DNA from: JBFKMV01 sp041629655
Lineage (GTDB): Bacteria > Acidobacteriota > Polarisedimenticolia > Polarisedimenticolales > Polarisedimenticolaceae
Length of the DNA: 9,241 nucleotides
Direction: 5' to 3'
Assembly: GCA_041629655.1 (NCBI GenBank)
Contig: JBFKMV010000193.1
Coordinates: forward strand, 1 to 9,241
Positions within the stretch are counted from its first letter, which is position 1, and every line of letters begins with the position of its first letter. A program made the position numbers and the translations under genes. A model generated the notes under the pieces. That model was not told where the DNA came from. It saw nothing but the letters and a program-made list of their open reading frames with translations, and did no database searches. Below, piece by piece: positions 1-5,395 of this stretch.

Positions 1-336
1 CAGCTCGCAGCAGATGACCCGGATCACCTCGCAGCGCGGCGGGACGCGAACGCCCAAGAGCGCCTCGACGGCCAGGGCGAAGCCGACGTTCGCGGCCAGG
101 GGGCTCAAGTAGTCCATCCGGTCGGTGTAGGGGATGAACTGCAGGTAGGTGCGGTTCTCGGCGATCTTCTCCATGCCGCGATGCAGGTAGCCCAGGTGCG
201 GCACGGCCCGGATCACCCGCTCGCCGTCGAGCTGCAGGACGAGCCGCAACACGCCGTGGGTCGCGGGATGCGACGGCCCCATGTTGACCGTCACGATGTC
301 CGGATGCTCCGGGTGTCGCTCGAAGGTCTGGCTCAT
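1..336 (-). CDS. nuoD: NADH-quinone oxidoreductase subunit D (partial, C-terminus beyond window)
   Basis: This is the 49-kDa subunit of the peripheral arm of respiratory Complex I. With NuoB it forms the quinone-binding site, on the cytoplasmic face of the inner membrane. Only the first 112 residues are present and the frame runs off the left edge. The family signature MGPSHPATHGVLRL is at about residues 19-32, followed by HLGYLHRGMEK, FIPYTDRMDYLSP and a stretch ending RVICCEL; all are characteristic of NuoD. The ATG at 336 lies 8 bp after the nuoC stop, with GGTGA-like purines upstream. An alternative GTG at 348 overlaps the nuoC stop (GTGA) and would add four residues (VTDR), so either start is possible. 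It is the third gene of a nuoA-nuoC-nuoD run. The family call is secure; the exact start is less so. Confidence 0.96.
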   Translation of the reverse strand, partial: MSQTFERHPEHPDIVTVNMGPSHPATHGVLRLVLQLDGERVIRAVPHLGYLHRGMEKIAENRTYLQFIPYTDRMDYLSPLAANVGFALAVEALLGVRVPPRCEVIRVICCEL

Positions 337-344
337 CCTGTCCG

Positions 345-803
345 TCACCCGCGGTACAGCGGGAATTCCTTGCGCAGCGGGAAGTCGGTGTAGTCGTCGG
401 GCATCAGGATCCGCCGCAGGTCCGGGTGGCCCTCGAACTCGATGCCGAACATGTCGTAGGTCTCGCGCTCGTTCCAATCCGCCGTGCGCCAGACGCCCGA
501 GACCGTCGGGACCGGCCCGCGCTCGGCGGTGCGCACCTTCAGCCGCAGCCGGTCGTTCCGGGAATAGCTGTGGAGGTGGTAGACCAGCTCCATCGGCTGC
601 GGCTCGCCGGGCCAGTGGACCGCGGTCACGTCGATCAGGAAATCGAACCGCATCTCGGGGTCGTCGCGCAGCCAGCGGCAGACCTCGACCAGCCGGTCGG
701 CCGGCAGCTCGGCCCAGTGCTGGTCGCGGTACGATCCCGTCCCGGTCAGCGCGTCGGGAAAACGCTCCCGGATCCGCTCGATCGCCTGCCGGCCGTCCGC
801 CAC
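345..803 (-). CDS. nuoC: NADH-quinone oxidoreductase subunit C (30 kDa subunit)
   Basis: This is the 30-kDa subunit of the peripheral arm of Complex I. It packs against NuoB and NuoD and has no cofactor of its own. The 152-residue protein ends with the family hallmark: ERETYDMFG at residues 112-120, HPDLRRILMPDDY at 126-138, then FPLRKEFPLY. Length is at the short end for stand-alone NuoC, and there is no NuoD fusion. Translation starts at a GTG (803-801), 4 bp after the nuoA stop. A GGGAG Shine-Dalgarno lies inside the last codons of nuoA, about 7 nt from the GTG, so the nuoA-nuoC junction looks evolved rather than accidental. The odd point is the absence of nuoB, which in most bacterial operons sits between nuoA and nuoC. 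Confidence 0.96.
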   Translation of the reverse strand: MADGRQAIERIRERFPDALTGTGSYRDQHWAELPADRLVEVCRWLRDDPEMRFDFLIDVTAVHWPGEPQPMELVYHLHSYSRNDRLRLKVRTAERGPVPTVSGVWRTADWNERETYDMFGIEFEGHPDLRRILMPDDYTDFPLRKEFPLYRG

Positions 804-807
804 GGCG

Positions 808-1176
808 TTACTCCCACTCCAGCGCGCCGCGCATCCAGAGGTACACGAAGCCGATGATCAGGATGCCCAGGAACACCGCCATCTCGCCCAGCACGAACAG
901 CCGGTTGTCGGCGAAGCCGCGGAACGTGACGGCCCACGGGTACATGAACGCGGCCTCGATGTCGAACAGGATGAACAGCATCGCCACCAGGTAGAAGTGC
1001 ACCGAGAAGCGGTGGCGCCGGGCGCGCTCGAACGGCTTCATCCCGCACTCGTAGGGGCTGGTGTCGACGCGGGAGCGGCGCACGCGGCCGAAGATGTGCG
1101 TCAGCGCGAGCATCGACCCGGCGATGGTGCACGCCATCGCGACGGTCATGAAAACGGGCCACAGGCTGTCGGTCAT
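808..1176 (-). CDS. nuoA: NADH-quinone oxidoreductase subunit A
   Basis: This is a small membrane subunit of Complex I at the junction between the quinone cavity and the proton-pumping arm. The 122-residue product has three predicted transmembrane segments (about residues 5-29, 58-81 and 94-114). The invariant loop motif PYECG is at residues 41-45, followed by RFSVHFYLVAMLFILFDIE with the conserved acidic pair D72/E74 in the second helix. Length is typical of the family. The ATG at 1176 gives a normal N-terminus, though no strong Shine-Dalgarno precedes it. It is the first gene of the nuo transcript, about 45 nt downstream of an extended -10 promoter and separated from the TonB-block genes by an intrinsic terminator. 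The next gene is nuoC, not nuoB. Confidence 0.97.
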   Translation of the reverse strand: MTDSLWPVFMTVAMACTIAGSMLALTHIFGRVRRSRVDTSPYECGMKPFERARRHRFSVHFYLVAMLFILFDIEAAFMYPWAVTFRGFADNRLFVLGEMAVFLGILIIGFVYLWMRGALEWE

Positions 1177-1227
1177 GGTCTTGCGAAAGTCATCGGAATT
1201 CGTGGGTTTTCGCCAAAGTGGGCGGGA

Positions 1228-1236
1228 ATTCTAGCA
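1228..1236 (-). promoter_or_regulatory. Extended -10 promoter of the nuo genes
   Basis: Read on the minus strand, TGC-TAGAAT is a TGn extended -10 element with one mismatch to TATAAT. It is followed by a short CCCGCC stretch where transcription would start, at about 1220. No good -35 hexamer lies 16-18 bp upstream, which is tolerated in extended -10 promoters. It lies between the upstream block's terminator and nuoA and predicts a 5' UTR of about 45 nt. This call rests on sequence alone. Confidence 0.5.
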
Positions 1237-1295
1237 CAGCGGCGGAGCGGCATCCCAGAGCGGTCGGGTCCCGTTTCCGGCGCTGCCGCGACAAG

Positions 1296-1323
1296 AAAAA
1301 AGGGAGGCCGGAGCCTCCCTTTT
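1296..1323 (-). terminator. Rho-independent terminator of the tonB/TPR block
   Basis: On the minus strand a perfect GGGAGGC/GCCTCCC stem with a 4-nt loop is flanked by A and T runs, which extend the pairing by four A-U pairs. It is followed by six consecutive T residues, a textbook intrinsic terminator. It begins 24 bp after the stop codon of the TPR gene and lies upstream of the nuoA promoter, so it separates the two transcripts. The T run on the plus strand is only four, so termination is mainly in the minus direction. Confidence 0.92.
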
Positions 1324-1347
1324 GGGTCGTTTCGGTGCGGGGTCGGA

Positions 1348-2586
1348 TCAGCCGTCGCGGCGGCGCTTGGCCTCCCACTCCTTGCGCTTGCGCTCCTCCT
1401 CGGCGACTCGATCCTGCTCGGCCTGCTCGGCCGCGGCCTGGGCCTTCTCCAGCTCCTCGGCGCCCATGTTGTGCTTGATCACCTCGATGTTCTGGTCGAT
1501 GGTCTGGACGGCCTTGGCGATGAAGGACGACGGCTTGATCTGCTCGGCCTGCCGGTAGTACTTCTTGGCCTGGTCGTAGTAGGCGAAGGCCTTCTGGGGC
1601 TCGGAATTCTGGGCCTCGCTGCCGTACTTCTGGTAGATCAGGCCCAGGCTCTCGTAGACCGTGGGCTGCCGGGGGGCGCACTGCGCGGCGTCCTTGAACG
1701 GCTTCTCGGCGTTCTTGTAGTCGTTCATCGCGATGTAGGTCTTGCCGAGGTTGATCATCGCGTAGCAGTGGTCGGGCTTCATCTGCAGGACGGCCCGGAA
1801 GGCCTGCTCGGCCTTGGGGTAGTCCTGCGCGCCGAGCGTCGCCTTGCCGACCAGGTTCGGCCCCTCGGGGTCGCCGGACTTCAGCGAGCGGAACTTCTCC
1901 GCCGACGCCACCGCATCACGGTAGTAGCGCGTCTTGGAGGCGTCGTCCCGGGACTCCTTGGCCAGCTTGATCAGCGCCTCGCTCAGCAGCTCCTGGCTCT
2001 CGGCGTCGTTGGGGTTCTGCGCCAGCGCCTCGCGGAACACCGGCACCGCCTTGTCGTTGTGCTCGAGCGCGTAGTAGGCCTTGCCGAGCTGGACCGACAG
2101 GGTCGGCGACTTCTTGATCGCCCGGGCCTTCTCGAGATCGTCGACCGACTCACCCCACTTGCGCTGGGAGGCGAGGGCCGAGCCGCGCATCGAGTGCAGC
2201 GCGTACTTGTGGTTGGTCGAGCTGGCCAGGCCTTCCGCCGCGTTCAGGGCGTTGACCGTCTCGCGGTACTGCTTGCGCCCCATCAGCGTCTGGGCCAGAC
2301 CGTGGTGGTACTCGAACTTGTCGCCGTTGATCTCGACCGCCTTGCGGAAGTTCTTCTCGGCGTCGGGCAGCTTGTCCATCTTCAGAAACGACAGGCCGAG
2401 GATGTAGTACCCGTAGTCGTACTCGGGCGACTGGTCCACCAGCGCCTGGAACTCCTGGGCCGCCTCGACGTACTTACCCTGTTTGAAGTAGTTCAGCCCG
2501 GCGTCGTAGTCGGCCTGGGCGGCGCTGACCGCCAGCAGGGCGAACGTGGCGAGCAGGACGACGTATTTGCGGGTGGCGAATCGCAT
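1348..2586 (-). CDS. Secreted tetratricopeptide-repeat protein of the TonB cluster
   Basis: The 412-residue protein has a signal peptide: basic MRFATRK, a hydrophobic stretch to about residue 20, and a predicted cleavage site after AQA at 23-25. Degenerate TPR units follow at roughly 27-58, 59-92, 127-158, 163-195, 243-275, 276-308 and 310-350. The tail, about 367-412, is a highly charged helix rich in Ala/Glu/Arg/Lys that should form a coiled coil. TPRs bind proteins; I see no enzymatic motif. I chose the ATG at 2586 because AGGGGG lies 6 nt upstream and the signal peptide starts there. The frame stays open to 2718, but that extension looks like non-coding read-through. TPR genes beside exbB/exbD/tonB are known in other bacteria, for example with the Vibrio-type TonB2 system, so a periplasmic accessory to the TonB machine is the best guess. 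Substrate or partner is unknown. Confidence 0.9.
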   Translation of the reverse strand: MRFATRKYVVLLATFALLAVSAAQADYDAGLNYFKQGKYVEAAQEFQALVDQSPEYDYGYYILGLSFLKMDKLPDAEKNFRKAVEINGDKFEYHHGLAQTLMGRKQYRETVNALNAAEGLASSTNHKYALHSMRGSALASQRKWGESVDDLEKARAIKKSPTLSVQLGKAYYALEHNDKAVPVFREALAQNPNDAESQELLSEALIKLAKESRDDASKTRYYRDAVASAEKFRSLKSGDPEGPNLVGKATLGAQDYPKAEQAFRAVLQMKPDHCYAMINLGKTYIAMNDYKNAEKPFKDAAQCAPRQPTVYESLGLIYQKYGSEAQNSEPQKAFAYYDQAKKYYRQAEQIKPSSFIAKAVQTIDQNIEVIKHNMGAEELEKAQAAAEQAEQDRVAEEERKRKEWEAKRRRDG

Positions 2587-2762
2587 CGCGAACCCCCTTT
2601 TCATTTGTGGACGATGCCAAAACGGCATGTTCGTGGCCTCCGCCCTGTTGAAAGTGCAAGGTGCAGGCCAAGACCGCCCACGATTCCTACAATAACTACA
2701 TGCAATCCGATTCGCCACGCGAATCCGCGGTTTTTTTGCGTATTCGCCCTGCCGGGAACCGG
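2587..2762. other. tonB-TPR intergenic region with small inverted repeats
   Basis: This 176-bp gap is unusually long for the block. It holds a perfect 7-bp inverted repeat (GATTCGC/GCGAATC, 3-nt loop, 2709-2725), a run of seven T on the plus strand (2731-2737), an AT-richer patch (about 2687-2700) and a 5-bp hairpin ATGCC/GGCAT (2614-2628) just upstream of the TPR gene's ribosome-binding site. On the minus strand no T run follows either hairpin, so it does not look like an intrinsic terminator for tonB. I found no convincing -35/-10 pair on the minus strand. The TPR gene may have its own weak promoter here or be read through from tonB. Confidence 0.45.
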
Positions 2763-3482
2763 CTATTGCAGCTCGAAGGTCACGTTGATCGTGAAGAACA
2801 CGTCCACCGGTTTCCCGTTCTGTGTCGCCGGCTGGTAACGCCAGTTCTGTACGGCGGCCACCGCCGCGGCCTCGAAGCCGACGTTGGGACGGGTGCAGCG
2901 CAGCACCTCGATCTCGCCCACCGTGCCGTCCTTGTAGACGATCGCCTGGAGGATCACGCTGCCCTCGAGGCGGGCCCGGCGGGCCAGCTCCGGGTACTCC
3001 GGCTGGACCTTGGTGGACATGATGATCACCGGGTTCGACACGTCGCCGACGCCGGCCATCAGCGGACCGGTGGGCGGGGGCGGCTCGGGGTCGCCGAGCA
3101 GCACCTCGACGTCCGGCGGCAGCGGCTCGGGCTCGATGTCCGGCTCGGGCTCGCGGATCGGCTCCGGCTCGTCCGGCGTCGGGTCGGGGACGGGCACCTT
3201 CTTGGTGATCTGTTTCTTGACGATCTGCTTCCGCTCGATCTTGGGCGGCGGCGGAACGTATTTCTTGACGTAGACGACCTTCTCGGGCTTTTTCGGCCGG
3301 AGCTGGGCCTTGACGTCGGGGAAGTTCACGACCAGGAAGATCACGTGGATCACCACCGCGATCGCGATGGAGATCATCATCGGCTTCCGCTCGGCGTGCG
3401 AGGGATGGAACAGGGTGGCGTAGAGCTCGTCCTCGGCCTTGAGCTTCTCGTCGAGCCGTAGGGTCCGTCTTTCGTCGCTCAT
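2763..3482 (-). CDS. tonB: TonB energy-transducing protein
   Basis: TonB spans the periplasm and passes proton-motive-force energy from ExbB/ExbD to outer-membrane receptors. The 239-residue protein has a cytoplasmic N-terminus of about 33 residues, longer than in E. coli TonB. A single transmembrane anchor follows (about 35-54) carrying His46, which may correspond to the functionally important anchor histidine. Then comes a Pro/Glu/Lys-rich periplasmic spacer (about 77-139, with many EPEP and PPPP units). The C-terminal TonB domain (158-239) includes YPELARRARLEGSV and the typical NWRYQPA core. The ATG at 3482 has AGGGAGGA 4 nt upstream, overlapping the exbD2 stop codon; exbD2 ends 10 bp before. 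It belongs to the exbB-exbD-exbD-tonB run. A TolA-like or motility-related role is less likely, because the C-terminal domain matches TonB well. Confidence 0.94.
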   Translation of the reverse strand: MSDERRTLRLDEKLKAEDELYATLFHPSHAERKPMMISIAIAVVIHVIFLVVNFPDVKAQLRPKKPEKVVYVKKYVPPPPKIERKQIVKKQITKKVPVPDPTPDEPEPIREPEPDIEPEPLPPDVEVLLGDPEPPPPTGPLMAGVGDVSNPVIIMSTKVQPEYPELARRARLEGSVILQAIVYKDGTVGEIEVLRCTRPNVGFEAAAVAAVQNWRYQPATQNGKPVDVFFTINVTFELQ

Positions 3483-3492
3483 CGCGTCCTCC

Positions 3493-3978
3493 CTACTGGC
3501 AACGCGCCGCGAACGGGTTGACCCCGAACAGCGCCGTGTACTCCTGGATGTCGGTCTGCGTCGGGATCGAGACGTTCTTGACCTTGAGGCTCTGTTCCTT
3601 CCATTCGGGCAGGTCCTTGGCGGCCACCAGCACGTCGTAGACGGCGATCATCGCGGAGTACTCGGCGTCGGGCTCGGAGTACACGATCACCGGCTTCTCG
3701 GGGTTGCGGCTGAGCTTGGGGTAGAGGTAGCCGACGATCTCCTCGTGCAGCATCGACCGGCAATCGACTTCGATGTCGCCGCCGGGAAAGACATGGATGA
3801 ACGTCGCTTCCTCGCTCTCGGGCGGCGCCTGCTCGTCTTCCTGGGGCAGCTTGAACTCGAGCCCCTTCGTCGACGCGAACACCGCGGTGACCATGAAGAA
3901 GATGATCAGCAGGAAAGCGATGTCGGCCATCGAAGCGGTGGGGATCTCGGCTTCCTGCTCTTTCTTCACGAGCTTCAT
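3493..3978 (-). CDS. exbD: ExbD/TolR-family protein, second copy
   Basis: This is a proton-channel/stator subunit of the ExbB-ExbD motor: one N-terminal transmembrane helix and a periplasmic domain. The 161-residue product has the family hallmark MADIAFLLIIFFMVT, with the essential membrane aspartate at D19. The periplasmic part is very different from that of the preceding ExbD and has a longer C-terminal region (TQTDIQEYTALFGVNPF and following). The start is the ATG at 3978, in a 4-bp ATGA overlap with the end of exbD1 and with a GGAAGG Shine-Dalgarno. The same frame is open further upstream to 4488, but that is a shadow of exbD1. A second, divergent ExbD is also found in TonB loci of Xanthomonas and Flavobacterium, where it can be needed for only some substrates; here its specific role is unknown. 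Confidence 0.93.
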   Translation of the reverse strand: MKLVKKEQEAEIPTASMADIAFLLIIFFMVTAVFASTKGLEFKLPQEDEQAPPESEEATFIHVFPGGDIEVDCRSMLHEEIVGYLYPKLSRNPEKPVIVYSEPDAEYSAMIAVYDVLVAAKDLPEWKEQSLKVKNVSIPTQTDIQEYTALFGVNPFAARCQ

Positions 3979-4412
3979 GTCGCCTTCCCCTTGGGCTGCG
4001 TCAAGAGCAACAGCTTGTTGGCCCCGGCCTTGCGCAACTGGTCCATCAGCTCGTCGATCAAGGCGAACTTGAGGTTGCCGTCGGCCTTGAGCAAAAACTG
4101 CTTGTCCTTGTCGCGGTAGGTGATCCGCGAGACCTCGAGGTAGATGTCGTTGGGACCGGGCACGTCGCGGCTGATCGCCTTGCCGTCGGAGAACTTGTAG
4201 ACCAGCTGCCCGTCCTTGTCCGCGTGCAGCACCACGATCGCCGCGCCCTTCTCGGCCTCCTCGTGGACGACCGAGCGCGGCAGGTTGACCGACGTGCGGT
4301 CGACCTCGTGAACGGTCGTGACCATGAAGAAGATGATCAAGAGGAAGGCGATGTCGGCCATCGAGGCCGTCGGGATCATCGCTTTCGCCTTGGCGCTTCG
4401 CCGGAGGTTCAT
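3975..4412 (-). CDS. exbD: ExbD/TolR-family protein, first copy
   Basis: This is the partner of ExbB in the proton-driven motor that energises TonB. The 145-residue product has a short basic cytoplasmic N-terminus and one transmembrane helix containing MADIAFLLIIFFMVT, with the protonatable Asp at D20. A periplasmic domain of about 110 residues follows with a typical ExbD layout (an LPRS segment after the helix; LKADGNLKFALIDELMDQLRKAGANKL near the end, positions about 108-135). It overlaps exbB by 4 bp (ATGA at 4409-4412) and exbD2 by 4 bp, so translation is very likely coupled. Its transmembrane segment is identical over 20 residues to that of the second ExbD while the rest has diverged. 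TolR is an alternative, but no tolA, tolB or pal is nearby and tonB follows, so ExbD is preferred. Confidence 0.94.
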   Translation of the reverse strand: MNLRRSAKAKAMIPTASMADIAFLLIIFFMVTTVHEVDRTSVNLPRSVVHEEAEKGAAIVVLHADKDGQLVYKFSDGKAISRDVPGPNDIYLEVSRITYRDKDKQFLLKADGNLKFALIDELMDQLRKAGANKLLLLTQPKGKAT

Positions 4413-5068
4413 GACGCGGCTTTCTTCCCGATCCGATCCATCTCGTCGAAGGTCTCGAACAGGATGTTCGAGGCGGTCTCGATCTCACGGGTGTGAGCGG
4501 AGACCTTGCTGGTGAAGTAGTTGTAGAACGGCTGGGTGAAGAACGCGACGATCAGGCCGTAGGCGGTGGTCAGCAGCGCCACCGAGATGCCCTTGGCGAC
4601 CGCGGCCGGGTCGTTGAGGCCCTGCTGCGCGATGACGTCGAAGGACAGGATCATCCCGACGACGGTGCCGAGGAAGCCGAGCAGCGGCGCGATGTTCGCG
4701 ATCGTCGCCAGCACGGTCAGGTACTTCTCGAGATACGCCACCTCGTGGATCGCGGCGTTCTCCATCGTCTTCTCGATCTCTTCCTTGGGCTGGCCGTACT
4801 TCAGCAGGCCGGTCTTCATGATCGCCGCGATCGGCCCCTTGTACTCCTCGCAGACGCCCATCGCGTTCTTGACGTTGCCTTTCAGGAGGGAGGCACGCAC
4901 CTTGGCGATGAATTCGTTGAGGTCGGTCTTGACCTTACGGAACACCAGCAGCTTGTAGATGATCGTGGTCAGAGACGCCACGGAAAGGACGGAGATGAAG
5001 TGCATCACCAGTCCTCCGTCCGTGTAGTATTTCCAGAGGTCTCCGCCAAGATTCGAAAGTGTTTCCAC
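4409..5068 (-). CDS. exbB: ExbB/TolQ/MotA-family proton channel protein
   Basis: This is the pentameric inner-membrane core of the TonB-energising motor, which conducts protons together with ExbD. The 219-residue protein has three transmembrane segments (about 19-43, 117-143 and 157-182). It carries the family signatures PLLGFLGTVVGM at 128-139 and LLTTAYGL at 165-172. A cytoplasmic loop of about 70 residues lies between helices 1 and 2, and the C-terminal helix is charged. Length is normal for ExbB/TolQ. The start is a GTG (5068-5066) with GGAGGA 6 nt upstream. It is the first gene of the block, about 210 nt downstream of a strong sigma70 promoter, and its stop overlaps the start of exbD1. 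The neighbours (two exbD, tonB, no tolA/B/pal) favour ExbB over TolQ. Confidence 0.94.
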   Translation of the reverse strand: METLSNLGGDLWKYYTDGGLVMHFISVLSVASLTTIIYKLLVFRKVKTDLNEFIAKVRASLLKGNVKNAMGVCEEYKGPIAAIMKTGLLKYGQPKEEIEKTMENAAIHEVAYLEKYLTVLATIANIAPLLGFLGTVVGMILSFDVIAQQGLNDPAAVAKGISVALLTTAYGLIVAFFTQPFYNYFTSKVSAHTREIETASNILFETFDEMDRIGKKAAS

Positions 5069-5280
5069 GGGCCTTCCTCCGATCGATCCAGGGCGTCGTG
5101 CGGATTAGCGGTTGCGCGTCCGATCAGTCCGTCGCGGTCGGCCTCGTCGATCCGCTTGCAACGAGGCGTGACACCGCGCCGAACGTTCCCCTCAACATCC
5201 TCCGCGGAGGATCCCATGACCCCAGGGGGCGTTGATGTTGTTCATCACGTTCGACTTACGAAACCCGTTCCTGGGGCAAT
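5069..5280 (-). promoter_or_regulatory. Structured ~210-nt 5' leader of the exbB operon
   Basis: From the predicted start site (about 5280) to the exbB GTG there is no convincing gene, but several self-complementary elements. CCTGGGG (5270-5276) pairs with CCCCAGG (5220-5226). Nested inside is TGATG/CATCA with a 5-nt loop (5233-5247). Further downstream is a perfect 16-bp palindrome (5197-5212). I could not match it to a known riboswitch: the GCCACTG-type B12 box expected for a cobalamin element is not visible, and no Fur-box-like AT-rich repeat is seen. Two short ATG-initiated frames (5192-5245, 17 codons; 5005-5217, 70 codons) start in the leader but have only weak Shine-Dalgarno sequences. 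The leader is inferred to be regulatory; its ligand or mechanism is unknown. Confidence 0.5.
5197..5212. repeat. Perfect 16-bp palindrome in the exbB leader
   Basis: The sequence ATCCTCCGCGGAGGAT equals its own reverse complement. As DNA it could be a dimeric regulator site; it sits about 70 bp downstream of the predicted transcription start. As RNA the two halves could pair only intermolecularly or as a hairpin with a minimal loop. One arm contains GGAGGAUG, so the other arm could mask a Shine-Dalgarno-like sequence. Confidence 0.6.
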
Positions 5281-5285
5281 TTCGG

Positions 5286-5314
5286 ATGGTACGCCACGCC
5301 CAAAACCGTGTCAA
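5286..5314 (-). promoter_or_regulatory. Sigma70-type promoter of the exbB operon
   Basis: On the minus strand a perfect -35 TTGACA (5314-5309) is separated by exactly 17 bp from a -10 TACCAT (5291-5286), which matches TATAAT at four of six positions. Transcription should start about 6-7 bp downstream, near 5280. This is the best promoter in the window and it lies between the ABC ATPase gene and exbB, so exbB-exbD-exbD-tonB forms its own transcription unit. Confidence 0.85.
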
Positions 5315-5331
5315 GGCAAGCGGCGGGCGGG

Positions 5332-5351
5332 CTGCGGAGGGTTCGCCGCAG
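5332..5351 (-). other. Hairpin downstream of the LolD-type ATPase gene
   Basis: A CTGCGG/CCGCAG stem with an 8-nt loop lies 45 bp past the ATPase stop codon, just upstream of the exbB promoter. There is no T run after it, so it is not a canonical intrinsic terminator. It could be a Rho-associated or mRNA 3'-end structure. No better terminator is visible between the ATPase gene and the exbB promoter. Confidence 0.3.
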
Positions 5352-5395
5352 GCGTCCGAGGGCCGGTTTTCGGGGCGTCCGCGCGGTGCGGCAAG

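Noticed and set aside
2587..2718. 44-codon N-terminal extension of the TPR protein
   Set aside because: It would bury the signal peptide, has Cys/Trp/Arg-rich non-coding character, and bypasses the good ribosome-binding site at 2593-2598.
997..2838. 613-codon open frame on the plus strand
   Set aside because: It is antisense to the TPR gene and nuoA, crosses the terminator and promoter region, and its Leu/Val/Gly-rich product matches nothing; it is a GC-bias shadow.
3060..3260. Repeat-rich DNA (GGCTCGGGCTC-type units)
   Set aside because: It is simply the coding sequence of the Pro/Glu-rich spacer of TonB, not an independent repeat element.
3493..4488. 331-codon minus-strand frame that would fuse an upstream peptide to the second ExbD
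   Set aside because: The upstream part is an out-of-frame reading of exbD1 and the 3' end of exbB (Arg/Gly-rich). The real exbD2 starts at 3978 with an ATGA overlap and its own Shine-Dalgarno.
5069..5280. Cobalamin riboswitch or Fur box in the exbB leader
   Set aside because: Both are plausible for a TonB operon, but I found neither a B12-box-like GCCACTG element nor an AT-rich Fur-type inverted repeat.
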